Notes under the pieces: model-generated | Seen by the model: the letters and a program-made list of their open reading frames with translations, nothing else | What the model was told of the DNA's origin: nothing | Databases searched by the model: none | Made by a program: the position numbers and the translations under genes | Shown here: piece after piece, positions 45,444 to 55,700 of the stretch | Numbering within the stretch: the first letter of the stretch is position 1 | Layout of the letters: each line of letters begins with the position of its first letter | Assembly (NCBI RefSeq): GCF_020085105.1 | Contig: NC_058052.1 | Coordinates: 28,575,733-28,639,732 of the forward strand | Origin: Siniperca chuatsi | Lineage: Eukaryota; Chordata; Actinopteri; Centrarchiformes; Sinipercidae | Direction of reading: 5' to 3' | DNA length: 64,000 nt

Positions 45444-45590
45444 CTACCCAGACCCCGTCCTTGTGTTGTTGTTGGCTGTCTTGGGGCGGGCATTGCAGGA
45501 ACCATTTCGTCCAATGGGAAGGAAGGGGCTGGACTCAGAGGTGATGACGATGCTCGGGATTCGACCAATCGCGCCTCTCATCACGTGTCC
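45444..45590 (-). CDS. opn4: opn4 last coding exon (C-terminal tail, stop TAG)
   Basis: 49 codons including TAG at 45446-45444. Reads GHVMRGAIGRIPSIVITSES then SPFLPIGRNGSCNARPKTAN and NNTRTGSG. GRIPSIVITSE is, to my memory, typical of fish melanopsin tails. The acceptor is ATGCAGAG/G: only the second of two adjacent AGs gives phase 0 and an open frame; using the first AG gives a stop after three codons. Length 147 bp, in phase with the exon at 47661-47720. The minisatellite at 45.8-47.05 kb lies in the preceding intron. Confidence 0.82.
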   Translation of the reverse strand, partial: GHVMRGAIGRIPSIVITSESSPFLPIGRNGSCNARPKTANNNTRTGSG

Positions 45591-47660
45591 CTCTGCATAA
45601 TCCCCGTTCTGTCAGACAGGGAAATACAGTTATTAGCTCATTATTTTATATTCAGAATTATTTCGCTTTTAACTCATTTAAGATTAAGAGATTGTATGTA
45701 TTTTATGAAATCCAATGTTTTTCATCTTGATTGGACCGTGTAGATCTGTTTCTTTTTATTTACAATAAAAAAATCACTGACGCCACAGTGATGGCTAGAT
45801 GGCGTCACTGGGCGTCACTGCGATGGCGACTGCGATGGCGTCACAGCGATGGCGCCACTGTGGCGTCACTGCGATGGCGTCACTGTGGCGTCACAGCGAT
45901 GGCGTCACTGGGGCGTCACTGCGATGGCGTCACTGCGATGGCGTCACTGCGATGGCGTCACAGCGATGGCGTCACTGTGGCGTCACTGCGATGGCGTCAC
46001 TGTGGCGTCACAGCGATGGCGTCACTGTGGCGTCACAGCGATGGCGTCACTGTGGCGTCACTGCGATGGCGTCACTGTGGCGTCACAGCGATGGCGTCAC
46101 TGTGGCGTCTCAGCGATGGCGTCACTGTGGCGTCACTGCGATGGCGCCACTGCGATAAGCGTCACTGCGGCGTCACAGCGATGGCGTCACTGTGGCGTCA
46201 CTGCGATGGCGCCACAGCGATGGCGCGGCGGCACAGCGATGGCGTCACAGCGATGGCGTCCACTGCGATGGCGTCCTGGCGATGGCGTCACAGCGATGGC
46301 GTCACTGTGGCGTCACAGCGATGGCGTCACTGTGGCGCCACAGCGATGGCGTCACTGTGGCGTCACTGCGATAGCGCTCACTGTGGCGTCCACTGCGATA
46401 GCGTCACTGCGATGGCGTCCACTGCGATAAGCGCCACTGTGCGTCCACAGCGATGGCGCTACTGCGATAGCGTCACTGCGATGGCGTCACAGCGATGGCG
46501 TCACTGTGGCGTCACAGCGATGGCGTCACTGTGGCGTCACTGCGATAGCGTCACTGTGGCGTCACTGCGATAAGCGTCACTGCGATAGCGTCACTGCGAT
46601 AAGCGTCACTGCGATGGCGTCACAGCGATGGCGTCACTGTGGCGTCACAGCGATGGCGCGTCACTGTGGCGTCACAGTGATGGCGCACTGCGATAAGCGT
46701 CACTGCGATGGCGTCACAGCGATGGCGTCACTGTGGCGTCACAGCGATGGCGCTACTGTGGCGTCACTGCGATAAGCGTCACCGCGATGGCGTCACTGCG
46801 GCGTCACTGCGATGGCGTCACTGTGGCGTCACTGCGATAGCGTCACTGCGATAGCGTCACTGCGGCGTCACTGCGATGGCGTCACAGTGATGGCGATAAG
46901 CGTCACTGTGGCGTCACAGCGATGGCGTCACTGTGGCGTCACACTGCGATGGCGGCGCCACTGCGATGGCGTCACTGCGGCGTCACTGCGATGGCGCCAC
47001 TGCGATAAGCGTCACTGCGGCGTCCACTGCGATGGCGCCACTGTGGCGCGTCATACCACTAATACCACACTGTGAAAATAAAGTCCTGCATTTTAAGTCA
47101 AAGTTTGTAAGTATTAACAGGAAAATGTTCTTAAAGAATCAAAAGTAAAAGTACTCATTGTAAAGATGAACTCTCCTGCTCGGGGTCTAATCTTTTCATC
47201 CTTTAGGTGGCGCATTGAGCCTGATGTTTTGAGGCAAATACATCTACCAGCACGTGATTAACTGTTGACAAAATGACTTGAATTGTTTTATTTTATGTGA
47301 GAAAAGTAAAAACTAGTTTTTAGTAAGTTAGTTACTGGGTATAGTTACTCTTTAGGAATCTGCAGTTATGGAAGCAAACTCAGAACACCTTTGTACAACA
47401 GTTTCCACTTCAAAGAAACAAGATTAAGTAAACGCCACTTTACCAAAATAATTAGTTGCAGCAGTGAAGACAGTTTCACTCACACTGTTGTGTCTGACTT
47501 AACGTTATTAAAATATACTTCTGGTTTATTACCACCTGTCTGATCGTCTGACTGCACGCGTCTGTTGACCGGTCGGATTTAATTTGATGTTTCCAGATCT
47601 CAGATATTAGTGTTTACAGGGTCCAGGGAATAAATGAACAAATCAGACAGTTGGACTCAC
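45591..47660 (-). other. opn4: opn4 last intron
   Basis: 2.07 kb, of which 1.27 kb is the GCGTCAC minisatellite. The remaining 47.06-47.66 kb holds a short TAAAAGTAC MITE trace (47080-47165) and nothing else recognised. Confidence 0.8.
45785..47053. repeat. CpG-dense minisatellite (GATGGCGTCACTG / TGGCGTCAC units)
   Basis: About 1.27 kb built from two interchangeable units: a 14-bp unit GCGATGGCGTCACT (or ...CACA) and an 11-bp unit GTGGCGTCACT, often alternating as a 25-bp higher-order unit, with variants GCGATAAGCGTCACT and GCGATAGCGTCACT more frequent in the second half. No stop codons occur in the plus strand for long stretches, giving a 280-codon frame, but all three frames encode the same shuffled peptide (MASLWRH..., CDGVTV...), which is a property of the repeat, not of a gene. 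Confidence 0.97.
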
Positions 47661-47720
47661 ATTTGGGATGCTGCCGCGCTCACTGACTGCTGCCATGGAG
47701 ATATCAGTGTCGCAGGACGT
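47661..47720 (-). CDS. opn4: opn4 exon (C-terminal tail, penultimate)
   Basis: 20 codons, TSCDTDISMAAVSERGSIPN, acceptor TTCTTCCAG and donor GTGAGT, phase 0 at both ends. The neighbouring exons have matching phases. Reading through the donor would add only VSPTV and a stop at 47643, so an unspliced short C terminus is possible. Serine/threonine-rich tail of melanopsin, where light-dependent phosphorylation occurs in other species. Confidence 0.78.
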
Positions 47721-48675
47721 CTGGAAGAAAAACAAAGAAATTAATGTAAGCCGATGATTATCATACTGATTAACCAGCATCCTGCAGCGGCAGCCATGAT
47801 GGAAGTCCTCCTCTTCAACACTTCCTGTCACACTAAATGCCAAGAAAGAGTTTAATATTCCTAAATCAGATTTCAATCAAATTCATCAGCATCAGCGAGG
47901 CGGGCAGGAAACCCGAGGACCAATCATCAAACTCATCTCTAATCAATTACTCCGAATTTTAATAACGCCTTTGAAAACACGCAGTGACAGTTTTTAGTCA
48001 GTGATTAAGATCAAAAGGAAAAGAGGATTTTCTGGTCCAAGCTGAAAAGCACGTTGAGCAGATAAAAGAGCACAAACAAAACGGCGTTGCACACGACAGC
48101 TTTTACCAGACACAAACAGCCTCAACTGACCCCGGAAATGACCCGGAATCCATTGATTCCTCCTCAGGTGGCCGCTCACACCCTCCTCACAAGCCGAATG
48201 TAACGTTAACAATCTACATGCAGGGTAAAATGTCTCCTGAAAAGGTCTGTGGTCCACCGGACAAAATTTAAAGCCTCAATGTGCAAATCTTCTCTTTGAG
48301 ACAAGTTAAAGGTAACATGGCGGCCTCCGTGGAAGGGGACCCGCTCCGTCTGTAGATAAAAACTGCTTATTCTAAGGTAACGAAAACCCATCGATTCTTA
48401 TTCTCAGGTGATTACACACTAATGAAAACAAACTTATAAGTATTATATTCTGTTTCTGCCAACAGCTCCTCCTAAATTTTACACACTGGACCTTTACATT
48501 TTTTAGTTCTGCCCTTGTCCGTATAGTGGAGCAAAGCGCAAGGAGCTATTTCAGGTGACCAGATGTAAAAGTCTGGTTCATGTTCTCATAGAAAATGTTA
48601 GGTGAGAGAAGTCAACTAGTTTACACGTTGTAGAAACCCGATAAAACACTCCGGGCAGATAACGGGGACGTTTAC
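47721..48675 (-). other. opn4: opn4 intron
   Basis: 955 bp. 48200-48500 resembles a common fish repeat ending CTAAATTTTACACACTGGACC; a similar end (CTAAATTCTACACATTGGACC) is found at 52767-52787. No exon seen. Confidence 0.7.
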
Positions 48676-48840
48676 CTTTTCGAAGATGCCTGAGTCGTGG
48701 CTCTTCATCTTGGACTTGAAGCTGGAGGAGGGTTTGAAGTCGGGGAGCTCGACGGTGTCCCTGCTGATGTCACAGGAGACCTGGCGGCTGGCTGGTCTGG
48801 AGCCCATACTGGACAGATCAGCCTCAGTGTCTGTCAAACC
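48676..48840 (-). CDS. opn4: opn4 exon (cytoplasmic tail)
   Basis: 55 codons, GLTDTEADLSSMGSRPASRQ then VSCDISRDTVELPDFKPSSS then FKSKMKSHDSGIFEK, acceptor TCCTCTGCAG, donor AAG/GTAAAC, phase 0 at both ends. Fits the extended Ser/Thr-rich cytoplasmic tail expected after the melanopsin TM7 and helix 8. Confidence 0.85.
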
Positions 48841-48942
48841 CTGCAGAGGAAAACACACTCTTTGATACACACACCCGAGTATCTCCCTGTCTGTTTTACA
48901 TCACTGAATATGATCTCACAGCACAAGTGGATCCGAGCTTAC

Positions 48943-49138
48943 CGATTCGCTGTCGGAGACGGAGGACAGGCGGGACTTGCCGTTGCTCTGCTGCCTGAAC
49001 TGGCTGCCGATGTCGGAGGTCTGGCTGGTCACCGTTGAGCGGCGCGTCGACATGAAGCTGCTGCTGGCCGAGCGGAAGTCTTGAGGATGAACGCAGAGCA
49101 AGATGCCGAGGTACGGGATGTACTTGGCTAACGCTAAC
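48943..49138 (-). CDS. opn4: opn4 exon (helix 8 and proximal tail)
   Basis: 196 bp. Its first base completes the Arg of HPKYR from the preceding exon; then LALAKYIPYLGILLCVHPQD (amphipathic helix 8 region with Cys) and FRSASSSFMSTRRSTVTSQT, SDIGSQFRQQSNGKSRLSSV, SDSES. Acceptor CTGTCCAG, donor TCG/GTAAGC. The STRRSTVTSQTSD cluster corresponds to the proximal Ser/Thr phosphorylation region of melanopsins. Confidence 0.92.
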
Positions 49139-49394
49139 CTGGACAGAGACAGAGATCAAGAGTTTGTCTCCAGCTGGACTGAAGCGTTTAGGCAACGATC
49201 AGACAGGACGCAGTTTTTGCAGTGAGAGGCGTCTTTTTCCAGTTTTTTTATAGGCAATATGTTTTTTTGCTGCTCATGTTTTTTTGCGTCTCACATTTTA
49301 GACGCCTGGAGCGCCTTGTGTTTTTGCAGGAGCGCTCTGAAGTTCAAAAAACTCAAGAGCAGAAAAGCGCAAGGACGTCATTTGCGTTTTTTCC

Positions 49395-50165
49395 GCATTA
49401 TAATAATAATAATAATAAAACTTTATTTATAGAGCACTTATCAAAACAAAGTACAAAGTGCTTCACAACAAGAGAAATAAAACACCACAGTGAGTGATGA
49501 AATATAAAGAAATAAAATACATAAAATACACAAAAGCAATAAAATAACCAGTTCAGGTAAAATCAGGATCTGCTTTCAGATAAAAATGTGTTTTGAGACG
49601 AGACTTAAACGAAGACTCTGACTCAGACAGCCTGATGTCTTCGGGCAGGTTGTTCCAGAGCCTCGGGGCCCTGATGGCCAAAGCTCCGTCCCCCTTAGTT
49701 TCCATCCTGGACTCAGGAACAGACAGGAGACCCCTGCCCGAAGATCTCAGACTACGTGAAGCTTCATAAGGGATTACAAGGTCTAAAATATAGTCTGGAG
49801 CCATGAAGAGCCTTAAAAGTAATCAACAAGATCTTAAAGTCGATCCTGAAACCAACAGGGAGCCGATGTAAAGAGGCTGAACCAGGTGTGATGTGGTCGC
49901 ACCTCTCGGTCCTGGTTTACAGCCGAGCAGCTGAGTCCTGTACAGTCTGCAGTCTGTCAGAGTTTTTAGATTAAGACGAGTGAACAGGCTGTTACAGTAA
50001 TCGAGGCGTGAGGAGATAAAAGCATGTGCAACAGTTTCTGCATCACTAAGATTTAAAATAGATCAGATTTTTTAAATATTTCTGAGGTGATAAAAACATG
50101 ATTGGACAAGCTGAGTGATATGTTGCTCAAAACATAAACTGCTATCAAACAGGACACCAAGGCAT
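49395..50165 (-). mobile_element. L2-type LINE 3' relic, minus strand
   Basis: From the (TAA)n-ACTTTATTTATAGAGCAC tail at 49395-49470 inward, the minus strand encodes RSLRSSGRGLLSVPESRMET, GDGALAIRAPRLWNNLPEDI and SFKSRLKTHFYLK (49560-49760), the conserved end of an L2/CR1-group ORF2. The 49800-50165 part (for example TACAGTAATCGAGGCGTGAG) is a common fish repeat that often accompanies such tails. Confidence 0.8.
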
Positions 50166-50769
50166 TATCCAATCAGATGAACTGTTAACTACTTCTAGCT
50201 AGCCAAAACAAAAAGGTACAGATCTGTGAGTTGACTTCACAGCAATATCACAGTGATGCTAAGGACTGGAGATTTGGTGGTCGCCTAGCAACAACAAAAA
50301 AACGCAGCAAGCCTCTCTTTTTTTTAAATCGTAGGCTTCAACAAAAAAGGCAGTGTGTTGCGCCTCGCATTTAGCAACTTGCAAAAAGCGCCGTGTCTGA
50401 TCGGGGGCCTTAATAAGTACTTCAGCGGTTCAGAGGCAGACTTAGGCAAGTGCTAATAGAGAGCCCAGAGGGAACCAGAACTTCTTACTCAAGTTATGTG
50501 GTTCATTCCATATGTCTAGATAAAAAACACAGCTCAATGTTTAGGGTTTTTAGCGGCCTTTAACGAACACCATTTCCCATAAGCCCTAGACCTCCGCGGG
50601 TTAAACGTTGTGGCTCGACAGGAGAGGCAAGTCCGTGAGCGAGCATCGTGCCTGTAGACCAAAAGCAAAATCTATGCGCACTGACTGTATCTGTTGTTTG
50701 TCAAGAAATTGTTCCAGCACGTAACTCCCCTTAAAACCTCACGCTGTTGTTTTTCCATTTCTGTTTGTG

Positions 50770-50970
50770 TAGAGATGCAACTAACGAGATACAGAGTCAG
50801 GCCAGCTGTTTTCCCCTGCTTCTAGCCTTTATGCTAAGCTAGGCTAACCACGTCCTGACTCCAGCTCTGTACTTAAGAAACACACATGAGACTGATATCC
50901 ATCAGAACATCTCACTCTCAGAAGGAAAAAGAATTACACTTTTTCCCAAAACGTTGAACTATTCCTTTAA
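50770..50970 (-). mobile_element. Copy of the GTTAGCTTAGC MITE family, reversed
   Basis: ATGCTAAGCTAGGCTAACCA and GGCCAGCTGTTTTCCCCTGC are the reverse complements of blocks at 5157-5216. Confidence 0.6.
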
Positions 50971-51012
50971 CAAGTTTCTTGAAAGTATGTAGTCTAAAAC
51001 TACATCAAATAA

Positions 51013-51066
51013 TGCGACATCAAATAAACATGGCTGTTTGGGCAGCCATGTTTATTTGATGTCGCA
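51013..51066. repeat. Perfect 24-bp inverted repeat with 6-nt spacer
   Basis: Arms 51013-51036 and 51043-51066 are exact reverse complements (ends TGCGACATC / GATGTCGCA, centre ATGGCTG-TTTGGG-CAGCCAT). It would form a 24-bp hairpin in RNA or DNA. It lies right after a MITE copy in an opn4 intron. Confidence 0.95.
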
Positions 51067-51328
51067 CTATGAACTTACACCTGCACCAAACACGAAACTT
51101 TTTGTTTTAGTAGAGAATTCAAAGTTATATCTTCTAAAAGCTTCTAGCACCAAAGCAAAGTAAATTTATTCTATTATCTCCATTTTCACGGTCAGCTCTC
51201 TACTTTTCGTTCATCGTGATGTTACAGACGTTGTATAAAACAGATATTTTACATAAGCTGTTTTCTTTTTTGCCTGCAGCTTTAAAATCTCTTACCAATC
51301 AAGGTCAGGTGTCCTGCATCAAACCATC

Positions 51329-51332
<4 letters not shown>

Positions 51333-51361
<29 letters not shown>
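51333..51361. repeat. (GT)14 microsatellite
   Basis: 29 bp GT run in an opn4 intron. Confidence 0.94.
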
Positions 51362-51363
<2 letters not shown>

Positions 51364-51808
51364 ATTCTCTCCAGCCCAGTTAACATTCAGGTTAATTAAG
51401 CAGCGGTTGGTTCAGCTGAGTTGTTAGAGCGCTTACGGCGGCGGTGGTGCTTCCTCTGATTGGATCAATTGTCAAACAGTGTGACGGTTCACTGAGCTGC
51501 AGTCACATTAGCAGAATAACTGGCCGCTTAGCTGGAGTCAAATTAACATTTTGTACAGCTGAAGGTCGTATTAAGGAAAATTCAAACTCAGATACTAATG
51601 AACAAACAGAGAGATGCCACCGATCTTTATGTGTTAGTTTCTTCTTTAGGGATGATCAATGATCCTCTTCTAAAAGCGTTAAAAAACCAATTTGCAGGTT
51701 AAAATAAAAAGGGGAAACAGATTTTGAGGAGGTCCGAATGTTGATTCAGTGGTAGTCAAACAGCATTTGACTTGTAAGTAGGTATTTTTCAATCCTGCAG
51801 CGTGTTAC

Positions 51809-51916
51809 CTGTATTTTGGGTGTGTGATGGCGTAGATGATGGGGTTGTGGATGGCCGAGGCCTTGGCGATGACGGCGGGCACAGAGTTCATGTAGGGAGT
51901 CAACATGTCTGCGTAC
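51809..51916 (-). CDS. opn4: opn4 exon (TM7, Schiff-base lysine, NPIIY)
   Basis: 108 bp. First base completes a Gly codon; then YADMLTPYMNSVPAVIAKAS and AIHNPIIYAITHPKY plus two bases of Arg. The Lys in VIAKASA is the retinal attachment site; NPIIY is the NPxxY activation motif; HPKYR is the opsin motif after TM7 found in Gq-coupled rhabdomeric/melanopsin-type opsins. Acceptor CTGCTGCAG, donor AG/GTAACA. This exon is decisive for calling a functional opsin of the melanopsin type. Confidence 0.97.
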
Positions 51917-53179
51917 CTGCAGCAGGAAACACAACAATAACGCAACGCAGTGAGGAACCAGAAGATACTTTGTAGATTCAGCATCTTGCTCATGGACACT
52001 TCAGCAGCATCATATTTTTTGTGTCTTTAACACAGTAACTGTTTTATTGCACCGTTCTTGTTTTTATGACATGGTAAGCTGTGAAAAAAAACAAGAATAA
52101 ATGGAGCCTGTTATCAACCTAGTCAAAGCGCTAAGTATGGAGTTAGATCAGTCTCAATTTGAATGAATGCGCGCAGAAGTATTCACAAATGTATTTCGGG
52201 ATTTATATATAAATGACTCTCCACAAAAATATTTTTCAATGCACACAAAATATTTGTCGTTGTATATAAATGTAAAACAAATTCACAAATAAAAAAAATA
52301 AGGTTCACAAATATTTCTGTTTTATTGTTTTACTGTTTTAAATCCACAAATATATGTATTTAAAAGTATTTTCATCAAAAACACATTTGGATGTTGTTAC
52401 ATTTATATACAAACTGTTAAACCTGTATTTACAAACTGCTTGTCATTTGTGAACTTCCTGCATTCTTGTAATTTTCTACAATGGAAGTCGAACTTTTTTG
52501 GCTTCATCGGAGAGAGTAGACTTGCTGAATGCCTTGCGGGAAGACCTGCCCCTACTCTGCCTCTGATTGGTTTACCATTCCAGGTGTCTGCTAAAGCCTA
52601 GCTATGATGCTAACCGGTGCTAGGACCAGGAAGAGAGCAACTCAGCCACGGCAGCTCACGTTTTTGTTCCCATGCAGCAGAGCGAAGCTACACGCTTGGA
52701 AGGGGAGGGTGAGGCGAGCGGTATGCAAATGGTTGCAATCTGCAATTTCACCGCTAGATGCTACTAAATTCTACACATTGGACCTTAAAGTATATTTTGA
52801 TGCTAATACTTCTGTACTTTTACTCAAGTAAAATTTTGAATGCAGGACTTTAACTTGTAACCGAGTATTTCTACACTGTGGTGTTAATACTTTAAAACCT
52901 CCTCTTAAACCCTTAATGTCTCCATTTTTATTTTGCACTGAGATGAAGCTAAATTATCTACTGAGAGCTGTAGAGGGAAGTTTGGGATTTTCCTGTTCAC
53001 TTCAATAAAGCCAGCGTTTTCTTGGAGAAGCATCTAGTGGGCATTAGAGGAACTGCAGCTGAAGACCATCTCTGACCTCAACATTTGAATTTGGTGGCCC
53101 TTGAAACTGTGATGCTGCTTTTATTGATGTTGCAGTGACGTGCAGTAAGCAGCGCGAGTCCGCTGGTGGTTAGTTTTAC
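51917..53179 (-). other. opn4: opn4 intron
   Basis: 1.26 kb. 52160-52420 is AT-rich with repeated ATTTGTGAA/CACAAATAT-like phrases; 52480-52790 looks like a teleost repeat ending CTACACATTGGACCTTAAAG; 52790-52880 is a TAAAAGTAC MITE trace. No exon. Confidence 0.7.
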
Positions 53180-53356
53180 CCGGCGAAGGCGGTGAGAGCG
53201 ACGCAGGAGTACGGCGACCAGGAGATGACGTAGAGCAGGATGATGACCAGAGCGATCTTCGCCATCTTCCACTCGTTCTGCAGCCTGTGGAAATTCTTCA
53301 CCGAGTCGCGAGTGCTGCCGCGACTGTGAATGCTGCCACTAATCTTCCCCACAGCC
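53180..53356 (-). CDS. opn4: opn4 exon (ICL3 and TM6)
   Basis: 177 bp. First base completes a Gln codon; then AVGKISGSIHSRGSTRDSVK, NFHRLQNEWKMAKIALVIIL and LYVISWSPYSCVALTAFA plus two bases of Gly. EWKMAKIAL begins TM6, and SWSPY is the melanopsin counterpart of the CWxP switch. ICL3 is long and basic, as expected for Gq coupling. Acceptor TGATTTCAG, donor GG/GTAAAA. Confidence 0.95.
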
Positions 53357-54035
53357 CTGAAATCACAAACACAAACCTTTAAACACTTTTTCACCCACAT
53401 TCTGTGTTTCCACACATCCAAAACAGTTTGTTTCCTCGCTGCACTACAACACATTTTACAGACGCAGGGTTACAGAAAGTAAAGAGACTGTTGGCTTCCT
53501 TCCTCCCCTCAGTTTTATGTTTTAAATGAACTAAAAAACTAAATTATGATGAATAGATTTTATAGACAAAAAGAATAATCGAGATTGGAAAATATATCGA
53601 TAATAAAAACTATTGTTAGTTGCAGCTAGGCTTGGGCGGTCAAGGTATTACGGTATGTACCAGGATATTTAGAAATCCGACGGTATGATTTTAAATACAT
53701 CGATCATATCGGCTCTTAGATTATTTTCTGTGCGCTCAGTTCGGATTTGAGTTTGCTCAAAAGATGCTATGTAACGTTAGTGGCGCTTCACATTGCCGCT
53801 TTTAATAATCGCCACGGTGGGAAGAATGAACATGCAGGAGTCTGTCCATTCTGGATTAAAAGCTCTCGCTGTCTACTTTTCTCTTTTTAGCACTTAATTT
53901 GTGCATTAAATGTTTAAAACAGTAAATTATTTTTGTATTTAAATTTCACAGAGCAGATAAAAATTAATCATAAGAAGAAAAGGAAAAACCATTTGTCTTT
54001 TGCCCGAGTGACGAGTTGTCTCACATCCAAGTGGA

Positions 54036-54175
54036 CGTTTTGTCCTGATGGTGGCGCTAGAGGAAAGGTCAAAAAGGTCGATTAGAAAATAATTATCTGG
54101 GAACCATAAATATCTACAGTTGGCTGACAGACCGATCACCATCTTTGGAAAGTCCTGCGGTTGCCATGGCAAGAA
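54036..54175 (+). repeat. GATGGTGGCGCTAG family repeat, short copy
   Basis: CTGATGGTGGCGCTAGAGGA followed by AAGGTCAAAAAGG and ATCTGGGAACCATAAAT, a shortened version of 12165-12440. Confidence 0.6.
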
Positions 54176-54675
54176 GATATTAATCTGTTGGGGGTGAAAT
54201 ATTAATTTAATAGCCTAATTAATAGGCGAACATTTCAACAATGATGGTGGAACATAGATTACATAAAGGTTTCTATGTTCCAAAAACAAAAATCTCTCTG
54301 ATTTACTGGGTTTAGTATGAATATTGAAAAACAGGTAGAAATGAAATTTGCTGCACAAACACTTGTTTATTGCTTTAACATAAAAAAATGAAGGTATGAG
54401 GACATAAGCTCCAGGAAAAAAATCAGTTTAAACTAAACTAATCCTTTTCAAAATCCAGTTACTGTTTTGGTGAAAATTTGTTTTAAAAGGTGAATAACGA
54501 TACAGCAAGTGATGTAACTAGCGTTAGCTATGCTGAGGGTTAGCTTAGCTAGGTTGTGGGTTAGCAACCTGTCCCTACAGTAGCTGCTGTGAAGCTAACA
54601 GCCAGAGAGGACGAGACGGTTTCCCAGAGCGAGCACAGCAGCTCCAGACAGCGACGCTCACAACTCTCCTGCTGT

Positions 54676-54749
54676 GGCGCTGTGGCTTAGTTGGTTAAAG
54701 CGCCTGTCTAGTAAACAGGAGATCCTGGGTTCAAATCCCAGCAGTGCCT
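54676..54749 (+). tRNA. tRNA-Thr (AGT), 74 nt, inside an opn4 intron
   Basis: Antisense to opn4. Acceptor GGCGCTG/CAGTGCC, D arm TTAGTTGGTTAAAGC, anticodon AGT, T arm CTGGG-TTCAAAT-CCCAG. The downstream flank TTATTGTTACTGTCC matches flanks of other copies, and a TTTT lies about 25 bp past the gene (CAAGTCTTTTAA). Confidence 0.94.
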
Positions 54750-55030
54750 TTATTGTTACTGTCCGTGGGCAAGTCTTTTAACGTCACCTGAAATCATGGC
54801 TGGAACAGTGCTGTGTGTTTCTTAGTTTCCCGTTTACAGAGCCGGGGCTGAGTACAAATACCGGAGGCATCGGTGGACAGGACAGCTAGCGGACCGCGAG
54901 GAGATATTCGCTGAATCTGATAAACAGACTTGTACTGGATTAGAATCGCTGACCCCGCCTTTAGGCCTTAAGCTAACAAAAACAGAAATAAAACACACTA
55001 ACAACACCAAACACACACACACAGACTGAC

Positions 55031-55202
55031 TGGTTGGTGCTGCGGATGGCGCGGAAGATGAAGACGTAGCAATAGATGATGATGAAGAGCGGCAGGAAGA
55101 AGACGCAGACGAAGAGCAGCATGGTGTACGCTCGCACCGATGGGGTGAAGGTCATGTAGTCCCACGTACAGGAAGTCAGCAGGCCCTCCGGGACATAGGC
55201 AC
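55031..55202 (-). CDS. opn4: opn4 exon (ECL2 and TM5)
   Basis: 172 bp. Two bases complete a Ser codon; then AYVPEGLLTSCTWDYMTFTP, SVRAYTMLLFVCVFFLPLFI, IIYCYVFIFRAIRSTN and CA of a Gln codon. YVPEGLLTSC holds the ECL2 glutamate (position-181 equivalent) and the cysteine that pairs with the TM3 cysteine. Acceptor CGCCCTTCAG, donor CA/GTCAGT. Very close to mammalian melanopsin (AYVPEGLLTSCSWDYMSFTP). Confidence 0.97.
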
Positions 55203-55504
55203 CTGAAGGGCGAGAGACATCGATAGAGACAGACAGAGAGAGAGTTTTAATGTCCCCTCATGCTCTTTCAGGCTGTGGCGGTATTAGTCGGGCCCCAGGG
55301 GGGAAGCCTGGACCCCCTTGTGGCCCCACTAAAATGCAGTGTCTATCATTTGACCATTTTCTTTTCAAATAATAGACACTTATTTTGTTGTCACGGCAAT
55401 ATCTGTCTCAGATGTGTGAAACGCCTCTGGTCAAACACAATATTGCAGCCGTACAGACGTCGACCGAGAGGAAGAAAGGTGTCGGTGGCATCCTTTGATT
55501 AAAA

Positions 55505-55700
55505 AAATAGCAGTGGTGGAAGAAGTATTCATATCCTTTACTTAAGTGAAAGTACTCATACTGTACCACACTGTGAAAATAGTCCACTACAAGTCCTGCA
55601 TTCGAAACCTTACTTAGGTAAAGGTGAAATGTACTTATCAAAAGTAATTTAATGTGAACCTAAACGTTGTTTTTTTAGTATTCAGTGCTGATCTGTTCCT
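55505..55700 (-). mobile_element. Teleost MITE of the TAAAAGTAC type
   Basis: AGTGGTGGAAGAAGTATTCA, TTACTTAAGTGAAAGTACTC and AATAGTCCACTACAAGTCCT phrases. Short, no frame. Confidence 0.6.

Larger units (their letters stand above)
49139..51808 (-). other. opn4: opn4 intron
   Basis: 2.67 kb containing an L2-type LINE relic (49395-50165), a GTTAGCTTAGC MITE copy (50770-50970), a perfect hairpin (51013-51066) and a GT run (51333-51361). Other parts show nothing recognisable. Confidence 0.8.
53357..55030 (-). other. opn4: opn4 intron containing a tRNA-Thr gene
   Basis: 1.67 kb. 53625-53720 (GGCTTGGGCGGTCAAGGTAT) resembles a fish hAT-derived repeat; 54036-54175 is a GATGGTGGCGCTAG-family copy; a tRNA-Thr (AGT) gene on the plus strand lies at 54676-54749. 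Confidence 0.75.

Noticed and set aside
45731-46573. 280-codon plus-strand ORF with repeated MASLWRH/CDGVTV peptides
   Set aside because: It is the translation of the GCGTCAC minisatellite; the same peptide appears in all three frames, and there is no start context, homologue or splice structure.
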